Shown here: positions 1 to 7,077 of the stretch, piece after piece
Layout of the letters: every line of letters begins with the position of its first letter
How positions within the stretch are numbered: the stretch's first letter is position 1
Source of the DNA: an uncultured Chloroflexota bacterium
GTDB taxonomy: Bacteria; Chloroflexota; Limnocylindria; Limnocylindrales; Limnocylindraceae
DNA length: 13,818 nt
Reading direction: 5' to 3'
NCBI GenBank assembly: GCA_903820655.1
Contig: CAIJIA010000166.1
Location: 1 to 13,818 of the forward strand
Program-made: the position numbers and the translations under genes
The notes under the pieces: model-generated
Told to the model about the DNA's origin: nothing
Seen by the model: only the letters and a program-made list of their open reading frames with translations
The model's database searches: none

Positions 1-284
1 CGAACCTCGCTCGCCTCACGTCCCCGGTTCTCGGCGGTCACCCTGGCATTCAGTTCGTCGAGGCTCTCCGAAGTGATCTCAGGGGTGCCGCCAACAATCA
101 GGGTTCGAATCTCATAGGTTCCACGACGCTCCCACCACTCAATATGCGCGAGGAGATCGGTGCGGGTGAGATCACTGTCAGCAATCTGACTCCATGCGGC
201 CTCGGGGGTTGCGGCGATGGCGGCCTCAAACTCAGCGCGGGCGGTGTCGAGCCGGGCGAAAAAGTTCTGAACGCGTTCGCTCAT
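1..284 (-). CDS. DinB/DfsB-like four-helix protein (3' end cut by window)
   Basis: The minus-strand frame starts with ATG at 284-282 and stays open to the window edge, giving about 94 residues of an N-terminal part. It begins MSERVQNFFARLDTARAEFE and contains DLLAHIEWWERR near residues 43-54. A Leu/Ala-x-His-Ile-x-x-Trp segment after an amphipathic first helix is typical of the DinB/YfiT/DfsB four-helix-bundle superfamily. Some members bind metal through His residues and act as thiol-dependent transferases; others (ClbS/DfsB type) are less well defined. The start lies 3 nt after the serS stop, so it is probably the last visible gene of the uppP-argR-lysS-serS transcript. Only a weak AGAAG Shine-Dalgarno candidate is visible, inside the end of serS. 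The fold assignment is moderately sure and the substrate unknown. The missing C-terminus would be needed to place the other metal ligands. Confidence 0.6.
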   Translation of the reverse strand, partial: MSERVQNFFARLDTARAEFEAAIAATPEAAWSQIADSDLTRTDLLAHIEWWERRGTYEIRTLIVGGTPEITSESLDELNARVTAENRGREASEV

Positions 285-287
285 CGA

Positions 288-1628
288 CTACTTCTGCGGT
301 GGCGGAGCGAGGTGCGTGCGCCCACCCAGATACGGGTGCAGCACGGCGGGAAGCTTCACGCTGCCATCAGGCTGTGCACCATGCTCCAAGAGCGCCGCGA
401 GCACTCGTGGCACTGCAAGTCCCGAACCATTCAATGTATGCACGAGTTCCGGCTTCTCGCCCTGCGCGGTGCGATAACGAATCGCCATGCGGCGGGCCTG
501 GTAGTCGCCAAAGTTGGAGCAGCTCGACACTTCGAGCCAGCGCTTCGAACCGGGCGCCCACACTTCAAGGTCGTACTTGCGCATCTGCACGAAGCCCATG
601 TCGCCCGTTGCCATCAGCAGCACGCGATACGGGAGCTCGAGTTGCTTCAGCAGTGACTCGGCCCGTGCGGTGAGCCACTCAAGGGCGGCGGCTGATTCTG
701 CAGGGCGCTCAAAGCTGACCATCTCCACCTTGTCGAACTGATGCAGGCGTAGGATGCCGCGCGTCTCACGGCCGGCGGCGCCCGCCTCGCGACGGAAGCA
801 GGGGGTGTAGGCGGCGTAGCGGATCGGCAGGTCAGCGCCGTCGAGAATTTCGTCGCGGTGCATGTTCGTCACCGGCACCTCGGCGGTTGGCGCCAGGTAG
901 AAGCCGTCGCGACCGACCACGTACATCTGGTCTTCTTTATCAGGAATCTGCCCGGTGCCGCGTGCCGACGCCTCGTTGATCAGGATCGGCGGCCAGATCT
1001 CCGTGAACCCGTTCTCGCGCACGTGGGTGTCGAGGAAGAGGTTGATGAGCGCACGGATCAGCGCGGCCCCATCGGCGCGGTACGCCGGGAATGCGGCGCC
1101 AGCTACTTTTGCGCCGCGCTCCAGATCGAAGATTCCGAGTCGTTCCGCAACCACATCGTGCTCTGGCGCTGCTGCCGTTGCTGGGTCTTCGCCCTTTGCC
1201 CCGATGGCTGGGTGCCCCGCAGGTGCCCAGGTACGAATCGTGGTGTTCGCCTCGGCGCCGCCAACCGGAATGTCTTCGTCGGGCGGATTCGGAATACGGA
1301 GCAGCAGGTCTTCGAGCTGTGCTTCGGCGGCGGCGAGCTCCTTCTCAAGCCCCTCCATCTCGGTGGCGACCTTCTGGGATTCAGCCTTCAGTGCGACGAC
1401 CTTTGGGTCGGTGGCGGGAACCGCCGGCTTGCCGCCAAGCAGCGCGCCAACCTCGGCGGAGAGGCGCTTGCGCTCGGTGCGCAGCGCGTCAACGCGTTGC
1501 GAGAGATCCCGACGCGCGGCATCTGCTGCGAGCGCAGCGTCAACAACCTTCGGGTCCTCGCGCTTGGCGATCGCGCCCGCGCGCAGACGGTCGGCGTCGT
1601 CGCGGAGTCGCTGTGTGCCAACACTCAT
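288..1628 (-). CDS. serS: Seryl-tRNA synthetase
   Basis: This is a cytosolic class II aminoacyl-tRNA synthetase that charges tRNA-Ser (and tRNA-Sec where present) using ATP. The product is 446 residues, usual for the bacterial enzyme. Residues about 30-110 are Ala/Glu/Arg/Lys-rich with heptad-like spacing and form the long antiparallel coiled-coil arm that contacts the tRNA variable loop. The catalytic domain shows the TAE serine-binding motif at 248-250, motif 2 around FRREAGAAGRETRG (278-291), and motif 3 NGSGLAVPRVLAALLE at 400-415. I chose the ATG at 1628: it follows an AGGGGG ribosome site by 7 nt, gives the expected N-terminus MSVGTQRLRD, and overlaps the lysS stop as ATGA. An in-frame upstream extension to 1706 lies inside lysS and has no family support. 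The C-terminus ends soon after the conserved PYLGG. Identity is secure. Confidence 0.97.
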   Translation of the reverse strand: MSVGTQRLRDDADRLRAGAIAKREDPKVVDAALAADAARRDLSQRVDALRTERKRLSAEVGALLGGKPAVPATDPKVVALKAESQKVATEMEGLEKELAAAEAQLEDLLLRIPNPPDEDIPVGGAEANTTIRTWAPAGHPAIGAKGEDPATAAAPEHDVVAERLGIFDLERGAKVAGAAFPAYRADGAALIRALINLFLDTHVRENGFTEIWPPILINEASARGTGQIPDKEDQMYVVGRDGFYLAPTAEVPVTNMHRDEILDGADLPIRYAAYTPCFRREAGAAGRETRGILRLHQFDKVEMVSFERPAESAAALEWLTARAESLLKQLELPYRVLLMATGDMGFVQMRKYDLEVWAPGSKRWLEVSSCSNFGDYQARRMAIRYRTAQGEKPELVHTLNGSGLAVPRVLAALLEHGAQPDGSVKLPAVLHPYLGGRTHLAPPPQK

Positions 1629-3253
1629 GCGTTTACCCCCTGTACCGCTGCAGCATCGCGCAGCCTGGTAAGGATAAGGGTGCGATCGATCGCTGCGAGC
1701 AACCAACCCGCGCGCGGCCCATTCGTTCGCCCGAGGAAGGCAGCGTAGAGCGAGGCGAAGGCGCGCACCGGCTGCAGGCCGGCCTCTTTGGCGGCACTGA
1801 AGATGAGCGCCTGCCAGGCATCACCGCTGCCGAGGGCGGCCGCATCCGCAGCGATTGCCGCTTCGATCTGCGGGGCAAGGGCACCGAGCCAGGCGCGCTC
1901 TTCAGCGCTGAGTGCCGCAACGGCATCGGTTGGCAGCTCTGGGCGCACCGCAATGCGCGCCTCTTCTGGCGCGTAATCGCGCAGCCAGTTGGTGACGGCG
2001 GCGATGCGTTCGTTCAGCTCGGCCGATTCGGCGGCGGTCAGCGGGCTCCCCTTTTCGGCTGCGGCGCGCTCCACCACGTTCACGCCCGGAAGCTGCAGCA
2101 GGAGCGAGAGCTGCCCGAATGCTGGACGCCACGCGGCGGCAACCTCTTTCGCCGCCTCGGCGGTGCTGTCGGCGATCTGGCTAAAGAACTGCAGGCGGTC
2201 GTGATCGGGTGGCAACTCGCCGCGCACCGTCTTCCCTGCTGTGGCGGCGCTGATGCGGTCGTACTCATCGTGCAGGCGCGGAATCGCGTCGCTACCCGCC
2301 GGATCGAAGTCGATCGCGTGGTTTGGTCGTGGTCGCAGGAAGAGGAAGCGCAGCACCTCTGGTGGGATCGACTCGGAGATGGAGTGCACTGCGGCACCAA
2401 GCCCCTTCGAGGTCGACATCTTCTTGCCGCCCACGTTGAGGAACTCGTACATCACATTGATTGGCGGCTCGCGGTCGAACACTTCGCGCGCGATCGCCTC
2501 GCTACGGTCGCGTGATCCACCCTTGGTGCCGAGATCTTTGCCACACCCTTCGATGGTGACGCCCATCAGCGACCACTTCGCCGCCCACTCCACGTTGAAC
2601 GGCATCTTCGCCTTGCCGCCAAATGGCGCGAGTCGCCCCTCGTGTCCGCACCCCTGTGCCCACTTCACATAGTCAGGAAGGCAGCGGTAGCGAATCGTCT
2701 CGCCATCCCAATCGTCGGAGAGGGTGGTGCCAACTCGGCCGCACGCTTCGCAGATCGCCTGAATGGGGAGCCAGCCGGCGGGTCGCTCCACATTGCTCAC
2801 TCGTACGTACAGATCGCGAATCACCTGCGCCTTATCGAGGGCGGTGCGAATGAATGGATCAAGCTGCCCGGTTGGGTAGATCTCCGACAGCCAGTAGAAC
2901 TCGGGGCGAATGCCGAGGCGCGCAAAGGTTGGGAAGAAGAGCGTCCCCACAAAGTGTCGTGCGTAGTTTTCGGCGCTGCTCCCCTCGGGTGCAGGGACGT
3001 GCGCGAGCGGCACGCCCATGTAGCGCTCCACTGCGTCGGGAGTGAGGAGCGCCTGCGCATCCATGGCATCCATATCTTCGACGCCGTAGCGGAACTGCAC
3101 GGGGATGCCGCGGTCGCGCAGGGCGCGGGCAATAGCGTCGTGCATGACCGGTCCGCGGAGGGAGCCGACGTGCACCGTCCCCGATGGGGTCTTCGAGTCG
3201 TTGACGACCTGGGGCCCGGAGACGCGTGCGGCGAGTTCGTCTGCCCAATACAT
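1625..3253 (-). CDS. lysS: Class I lysyl-tRNA synthetase (archaeal type)
   Basis: The product (542 residues) charges tRNA-Lys but belongs to the class I family (also called LysK), unrelated in fold to the class II LysRS of most bacteria. The HIGH-type motif is in TPSGTVHVGSLRG, residues 22-34, and the KMSKS-type motif is KKMSTSKG at 277-284, about 250 residues apart as expected. Cysteines at 168, 171, 191 and 202 look like a zinc knuckle in the insertion domain. GKDLGTKGGSRD near 238-249 followed by INVMYEFLNV matches the conserved block before the KMSKS loop. The C-terminal helical anticodon-binding part ends with a typical FASLYAAFLGRTNGPR segment. The stop TGA overlaps the serS ATG, implying translational coupling of two synthetases. 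The ATG start is preceded by AGGA at 8-nt spacing; a TAGGAT at 3261-3266 could instead act as a -10 element of a leaderless promoter. Identity is secure. Confidence 0.95.
   Translation of the reverse strand: MYWADELAARVSGPQVVNDSKTPSGTVHVGSLRGPVMHDAIARALRDRGIPVQFRYGVEDMDAMDAQALLTPDAVERYMGVPLAHVPAPEGSSAENYARHFVGTLFFPTFARLGIRPEFYWLSEIYPTGQLDPFIRTALDKAQVIRDLYVRVSNVERPAGWLPIQAICEACGRVGTTLSDDWDGETIRYRCLPDYVKWAQGCGHEGRLAPFGGKAKMPFNVEWAAKWSLMGVTIEGCGKDLGTKGGSRDRSEAIAREVFDREPPINVMYEFLNVGGKKMSTSKGLGAAVHSISESIPPEVLRFLFLRPRPNHAIDFDPAGSDAIPRLHDEYDRISAATAGKTVRGELPPDHDRLQFFSQIADSTAEAAKEVAAAWRPAFGQLSLLLQLPGVNVVERAAAEKGSPLTAAESAELNERIAAVTNWLRDYAPEEARIAVRPELPTDAVAALSAEERAWLGALAPQIEAAIAADAAALGSGDAWQALIFSAAKEAGLQPVRAFASLYAAFLGRTNGPRAGWLLAAIDRTLILTRLRDAAAVQGVNA
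1636..1641 (-). promoter_or_regulatory. Ribosome binding site of serS
   Basis: AGGGGG on the minus strand, 7 nt before the ATG at 1628, lies inside the 3' end of lysS. It fixes the serS start at the ATGA overlap rather than at the longer in-frame start at 1706. Confidence 0.7.
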
Positions 3254-3282
3254 GATGGGAATCCTAGCGCCCGCGGCGGTGA

Positions 3283-3750
3283 TTAGCCTCGCTGGGCGAG
3301 TTCGGCCAATCGCTTGCGGAGTTTGCGCATCGCTGCGGCATCGCTCACGGCTACGAAGAGGGTGTCATCCCCCGCCACCGTGCCAACGATCTCGGGGAGG
3401 CGCAGGCGGTCAAGGGAGGCGGCAATGGCGTGTGCGCTCCCCGGAAGCGTCTTGAGCACCAGGATTGACCCTGCCACCGAGGCTTCAAGCGGGATCTCAC
3501 CGAGGAGTGATTGGAGTCGGTCTTCGGCCGCAATTTCAACCGAGCGGCCGGGGGCGAAGGCGTACGCCGGCGAGCCCCCGCGATCGACCTTGATGAGGCC
3601 AAGCTCGGTGATATCGCGGCTCAGTGTCGCCTGAGTGGCCGGAATCCCCTGCCGCTTCAGCGCCGTGGCGAGTTCTCGCTGCGTCCGGATCGCCTGTCGC
3701 GAAACGATGTCGCGCAGGGCGCGGTGGCGAACGCTCTTGCCAAGATCCAC
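3283..3750 (-). CDS. argR: Arginine repressor ArgR
   Basis: This is a hexameric, arginine-responsive DNA-binding regulator of arginine biosynthesis and catabolism. At 155 residues the length is standard. The N-terminal winged helix-turn-helix spans about 8-60, with the recognition segment ATLSRDITELGLIKV (41-55). A short linker leads to the C-terminal oligomerisation and arginine-binding domain, which has TLPGSAHAIAASLD (101-114) and the signature GTVAGDDTLFV (123-133), whose paired Asp residues contact arginine. Translation starts at a GTG whose first G is the last base of the uppP TAG stop (TAGTG, 1-nt overlap), with GAGG about 11 nt upstream. The next gene, lysS, follows 29 nt later. No arginine biosynthesis gene lies in the window and I found no convincing ARG box, so its targets are elsewhere or not visible. 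Identity is firm. Confidence 0.95.
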   Translation of the reverse strand: MDLGKSVRHRALRDIVSRQAIRTQRELATALKRQGIPATQATLSRDITELGLIKVDRGGSPAYAFAPGRSVEIAAEDRLQSLLGEIPLEASVAGSILVLKTLPGSAHAIAASLDRLRLPEIVGTVAGDDTLFVAVSDAAAMRKLRKRLAELAQRG

Positions 3751-4607
3751 TACAGACCGCCTCGCAGCACAACGGAGGCAACGAGCACGGCGGCAAAGGC
3801 GAGACGATACGCCACGAAGATGCGCGTGCTTCCGCCATCCAAGATGCGGAAGAGCAGCTTGATGGCAAACAGCCCTGAGATAAACGCACTCACGACACCG
3901 ATCACCAGGAGTGGTGCACTCGCCGCAAGGTCTTCGCTGGACTCAAGAAGGTGCTTCAGCTCAATAGTTCCAGCGCCAGCAATCGCCGGAATGCCGAGCA
4001 AGAAACCGAAGCGTGCCGCCGTTTCACGACGGAAGCCGAGAAGGAGTCCGCCGCTAATCGTCGCACCAGAGCGGCTGATCCCAGGGATGAGTGCCAGCGC
4101 CTGTGCCAAGCCAACCATGAGTCCGTCGATCACGCCAATGCTCTGCAGCGGCCGCTCGCGCGAGCCAACACGCTCTGCGAACCAGAGCAGCAGTGCCCCG
4201 AAAGTTACGGCGGCGGCAACAACGAGTGGTGTGCGCACGGCACTCTCAAGAACGTCGCCCGCTGCCAGGCCGAGAAGAACGGCAGGGATCGTGCCGATCA
4301 CGATCGCAATAATGAGACGCTCGTCGGCAGAATCACCGCGATGACGGCCAAGCGAGGTGAGGGTGCGCAGTGCAACGCGGACGAGTCGCAGCACGTCGCG
4401 TCGAAGTGCAACGAGTACGGCAGCGAGCGTCCCTAAGTGAATAACGGCGCCGAAGGCGAGCGACGAGAGAAGCGGGTCGTTGATGCCGAAGAGGTACGGG
4501 ATCGCATAGAGGTGCGCTGACGAAGAGATCGGCAAGAACTCAGTTGCGCCCTGCACGAGTCCGAGCAGGAGCGCGATGAGTGCGGCGGAGATTGGATCGC
4601 TCCCCAT
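3750..4607 (-). CDS. uppP: Undecaprenyl-diphosphatase UppP (BacA)
   Basis: This integral membrane phosphatase converts undecaprenyl pyrophosphate to undecaprenyl phosphate, recycling the lipid carrier for peptidoglycan and other wall polymers; overexpression gives bacitracin resistance in other bacteria. The 285 residues match the family. Both signature blocks are intact: QGATEFLPISSSAHL (19-33), with the catalytic Glu and Ser cluster, and PGISRSGATISGG (175-187), with the phosphate-binding Arg/Ser. About seven to eight hydrophobic segments alternate with short loops. The ATG start follows GGGGAGG (4613-4619) by 5 nt. It is the first gene of the minus-strand run into argR, lysS and serS, with a 1-nt overlap into argR. 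I could not identify a clear promoter in the 112 nt between it and hppA, so read-through from hppA is possible. Identity is secure. Confidence 0.97.
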   Translation of the reverse strand: MGSDPISAALIALLLGLVQGATEFLPISSSAHLYAIPYLFGINDPLLSSLAFGAVIHLGTLAAVLVALRRDVLRLVRVALRTLTSLGRHRGDSADERLIIAIVIGTIPAVLLGLAAGDVLESAVRTPLVVAAAVTFGALLLWFAERVGSRERPLQSIGVIDGLMVGLAQALALIPGISRSGATISGGLLLGFRRETAARFGFLLGIPAIAGAGTIELKHLLESSEDLAASAPLLVIGVVSAFISGLFAIKLLFRILDGGSTRIFVAYRLAFAAVLVASVVLRGGL

Positions 4608-4661
4608 TACGGCCTCCCCTCATACGCCTGCGCGCCGAGCTGGCGCTGTGGGGGCATAGCA

Positions 4662-4697
4662 TGAGGCGGCGCCCCCCAAATGGGAAGCACCGCCTCA
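4662..4697. other. Inverted repeat / possible weak terminator downstream of hppA
   Basis: TGAGGCGG (4662-4669) pairs perfectly with CCGCCTCA (4690-4697), and an inner CCC-AAAT-GGG can extend the hairpin across its 20-nt interior. It starts 22 nt downstream of the hppA stop, in the gap before uppP. Neither strand has a T-tract after the stem, so it is not a classic intrinsic terminator. It could be a Rho-assisted terminator, an mRNA 3'-end stabiliser, or an attenuator letting partial read-through into uppP. Confidence 0.45.
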
Positions 4698-4719
4698 GCG
4701 ATGTGCCTAGATCAGCGGA

Positions 4720-6921
4720 TTAGCCGCGGATAAAGAGCGGTGCGAGCACCAGGGTGACCGTGGCCAGCAGCTTCACGAGAACGTGCAGCGATGGGCCAGC
4801 GGTGTCCTTGAATGGGTCGCCTACGGTGTCGCCAACAACAGCGGCCGCGTGGGCGTCGCTCCCCTTGCCGAGGACCTTCCCCTTCTCGTCCTTGAGTCCG
4901 CCCGACTCGATGAACTTCTTGGCGTTATCCCATGCGCCGCCGGAGTTGTTCAAGACCGTGGCCAGCAGCACGCCGCTGATCGTTCCAACGATCAAGAGAC
5001 CCGCGACCGCCTCGGCGCCGAGTAGCACTCCAACCAGCACTGGGGTGGCCACCGCAACTACACCCGGGGCGATCATCTCGCGCAGGGCAGCAATGGTGGT
5101 GATGTCTACGACACGGGCGTAATCCGGTCGTGCTTTGTAGGTCATGAGGCCAGGAATCTCACGGAACTGGCGTCGCACTTCCACGATGATCGCCTGCGCC
5201 GTGCGCCCAACGGCGCGAATGGCGAGCGAGCTGAAGAAGTACGCAAGCATCGCACCGATAAAGGCGCCAATGAAAACGTTCACGTGTGCCAAGTTGACCG
5301 ACTCAATGAGCGGCTTGCCGGCACGCTCAAGGATGAGGTTCACCTTGTCGAGGTAGGCCGAGAAGAGGAGGAAGGCGGCGAGCGATGCCGATGCGATCGC
5401 GTACCCCTTGGTGAGCGCCTTCGTGGTGTTGCCCACGGCGTCAAGCTTGTCGGTCACGTCGCGCACCTTCTGCGGCGCGCGGCTGAACTCTGCGATGCCA
5501 CCGGCGTTGTCGGTGATCGGCCCGAACGTGTCCATCGCCAAGATATAGGCGGTGGTCATGAGCATGCCGACCGTTGCAACGGCGGTGCCGAAGATACCGA
5601 ACTTCTCGAGCGCGATGCCCGAAAGTCCTGCGGCAAGTCCAGCCTGGGTGCCGAGCCAGTTCGAGGCGAAGATCGCCGCCGAAATGGAGACGGCGGTGAC
5701 CAGCGTAGTCTCAAATCCAACGGCGGTACCAGCGATGATGTTGGTACCCGCACCCGTGCGGCTCGCCTGCGCGATCTCGCGAACTGGTCGATACGAACCA
5801 GCCGTGTAGAACTGCGTGATATAGACGAACGCCACGCTGGTCGCAAGACCAACGAGGCCGGCGCCGAAGAACCAGAGCCAAGCGTTTGAGTTACCAGCAT
5901 TCAACATCACGGCGCAGGCGAGCGCGAGGCCCGCCGCTGAGAAGATGGTGGTCGCCCAGTAGCCGCGGTTCAGGATGTTCATTGGGTTCTCTTTGTTGTT
6001 CCCGCGCACGAAGGCCATGGCAACGATCGTGCTGATCAGCCCAAAGGCGTGCACGACGAGCGGGAAGAAGATCCACGACTCTGGGTGCGCCCAGCCCATC
6101 GACTGCGCAATCTTGAAGGCGCTGACGCCCAAGATCATCGCGCCAATATTCTCGGCGGCGGTTGACTCGAAGAGGTCGGCGCCGCGGCCAGCGCAGTCAC
6201 CAACGTTGTCACCAACGAGGTCGGCGATCACGCCGGCATTGCGAGGGTCATCCTCTGGGATCCCCTTCTCAACTTTGCCAACAAGGTCAGAGCCGACGTC
6301 AGCGGCCTTGGTGTAAATTCCGCCACCGAGCTGGGCGAAGAGCGCAACGAACGATGCGCCGAAGCCGTAGCCGACGATCAGGAACGGCGCCTCTGCTGGG
6401 CGCTCGAGTCCACCGAAGAAGACGAAGACGGCGTAGACGCCGAGCAGCGAGAGTGCTGCAACGAGGAAGCCGGAGACGGCTCCGCCGCGCATGGCAACCT
6501 GCACCGCCTTGACGACGCCCTGGCGGGCGGCGGCGGTAGTGCGGAGGTTCGCCTTCACGCTGACGTACATACCAATGACGCCCGAGACCATGGAGCAGGC
6601 GGCGCCAAAGATAAACGCGATTCCGGTACGAATGCCAAGGTCAGCCCCATAGACAGGGGTGTCGGCAACGGCGGCAGTCTCAAAGTTGGCGATCAGCAGG
6701 CCGATCAGAACGGCCATCGCCACGGAGAGAAGACCAATCGTGATGTACTGGCGTCGCATGAACGCGACGGCTCCTTCAAAGATCATGCCTGCAACGTCTT
6801 GCATGGCGGGTGTTCCCTTATCGCGGCGAACGACATCGTTAGCCATCCACAAGGCGAACAGGATTGCGGTGATCGCTGCTGGGAGCACGAGCCCCTGCAA
6901 CATTGCCGACGTGATTTCCAT
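4720..6921 (-). CDS. hppA: K+-independent H+-translocating membrane pyrophosphatase
   Basis: The enzyme hydrolyses cytosolic PPi and pumps protons across the membrane. It has 733 residues with about 16 hydrophobic segments, standard for the family. PPi/Mg-binding blocks are intact: DVGSDLVGKVE (208-218), DDPRNAGVIADLVGDNVGDC (224-243), TDNAGGIAE (470-478), NNSGGAWDNAKK (658-669) and GDTVGDPFKDTAGP (697-710). The K+-dependence determinant reads GNTTKA at 497-502. Lys at this site (501) marks the K+-independent proton pumps, whereas K+-dependent enzymes carry Ala. I chose the ATG at 6921 because GGAGGA lies 6 nt before it and the N-terminus then begins with a membrane helix. An in-frame upstream stretch to 7083 reads as Arg/Pro-rich nonsense and overlaps the promoter. 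The gene is transcribed divergently from lepB and probably has its own promoter. Identity is secure, and the ion type is well supported by motif. Confidence 0.97.
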   Translation of the reverse strand: MEITSAMLQGLVLPAAITAILFALWMANDVVRRDKGTPAMQDVAGMIFEGAVAFMRRQYITIGLLSVAMAVLIGLLIANFETAAVADTPVYGADLGIRTGIAFIFGAACSMVSGVIGMYVSVKANLRTTAAARQGVVKAVQVAMRGGAVSGFLVAALSLLGVYAVFVFFGGLERPAEAPFLIVGYGFGASFVALFAQLGGGIYTKAADVGSDLVGKVEKGIPEDDPRNAGVIADLVGDNVGDCAGRGADLFESTAAENIGAMILGVSAFKIAQSMGWAHPESWIFFPLVVHAFGLISTIVAMAFVRGNNKENPMNILNRGYWATTIFSAAGLALACAVMLNAGNSNAWLWFFGAGLVGLATSVAFVYITQFYTAGSYRPVREIAQASRTGAGTNIIAGTAVGFETTLVTAVSISAAIFASNWLGTQAGLAAGLSGIALEKFGIFGTAVATVGMLMTTAYILAMDTFGPITDNAGGIAEFSRAPQKVRDVTDKLDAVGNTTKALTKGYAIASASLAAFLLFSAYLDKVNLILERAGKPLIESVNLAHVNVFIGAFIGAMLAYFFSSLAIRAVGRTAQAIIVEVRRQFREIPGLMTYKARPDYARVVDITTIAALREMIAPGVVAVATPVLVGVLLGAEAVAGLLIVGTISGVLLATVLNNSGGAWDNAKKFIESGGLKDEKGKVLGKGSDAHAAAVVGDTVGDPFKDTAGPSLHVLVKLLATVTLVLAPLFIRG

Positions 6922-6927
6922 ATTTTT

Positions 6928-6933
6928 TCCTCC
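6928..6933 (-). promoter_or_regulatory. Strong ribosome binding site of hppA
   Basis: GGAGGA on the minus strand, 6 nt before the ATG at 6921, with an A-rich spacer. It decides the start against the longer frame that opens at 7083, and it contrasts with the genes in this window that have no Shine-Dalgarno site at all. Confidence 0.85.
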
Positions 6934-6958
6934 GATGCGTCCAGATCCGTCGCGTGGC

Positions 6959-6977
6959 CGCGGTGCCGTGCACCGCG
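6959..6977 (-). other. Hairpin in the hppA leader, proximal
   Basis: CGCGGTGC and GCACCGCG pair perfectly over 8 bp around a 3-nt loop. It lies about 25 nt upstream of the hppA Shine-Dalgarno site, inside the predicted 5' untranslated region. GC-rich leaders form hairpins easily, but a perfect 8-bp stem with a tight loop is stronger than expected by chance. No known riboswitch class is recognised. Confidence 0.5.
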
Positions 6978-7005
6978 CTTCGGGTCGGGCGTCTGTCGGG
7001 CTCCA

Positions 7006-7021
7006 GGTCGCAAGTGCGACC
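7006..7021 (-). other. Hairpin in the hppA leader, distal
   Basis: GGTCGCA and TGCGACC form a 7-bp inverted repeat with a 2-nt centre, effectively a 6-bp stem with a 4-nt loop. It lies 20 nt or more inside the predicted transcript start. As a near-perfect dyad it could equally be a protein-binding operator between the hppA and lepB genes. Confidence 0.45.
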
Positions 7022-7047
7022 CGCCAGGATGGGCTCCTAGTGAGGTG

Positions 7048-7077
7048 ATGGTACGGGGAGGCCCCGCCGTGGGTCAA
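7048..7077 (-). promoter_or_regulatory. Predicted sigma-70-type promoter of hppA
   Basis: On the minus strand, TTGACC (7077-7072) matches the -35 consensus at five of six positions. It is followed after 18 nt by TACCAT (7053-7048), a TAnnnT -10 element. Transcription would start near 7041, giving an hppA leader of about 120 nt that contains two hairpins and ends in the GGAGGA site. Its -35 overlaps the presumed -35 region of the divergent lepB promoter. Confidence 0.5.

Noticed and set aside
1629..1706. An N-terminal extension of serS to 1706
   Set aside because: It lies inside lysS and adds non-homologous residues; the Shine-Dalgarno site and the family N-terminus support 1628.
858..1748. 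A 296-codon plus-strand open frame opposite serS
   Set aside because: Antisense to the SerRS catalytic and coiled-coil coding region, with biased composition and no recognisable domain.
1091..2515. A 474-codon plus-strand open frame across serS and lysS
   Set aside because: The product is Arg/Gln/Cys-rich without any motif and lies antisense to two certain synthetase genes; it is a shadow frame typical of GC-rich DNA.
3261..3266. TAGGAT 7 nt before lysS as a leaderless promoter
   Set aside because: The same bases contain AGGA at a workable Shine-Dalgarno distance, no -35 is present, and the gene is 29 nt behind argR in an apparent operon. Left undecided and not listed as a promoter.
3511..4344. 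A 277-codon plus-strand open frame opposite argR and uppP
   Set aside because: Ser/Arg/Thr-rich, no domain, and wholly antisense to two well-supported genes.
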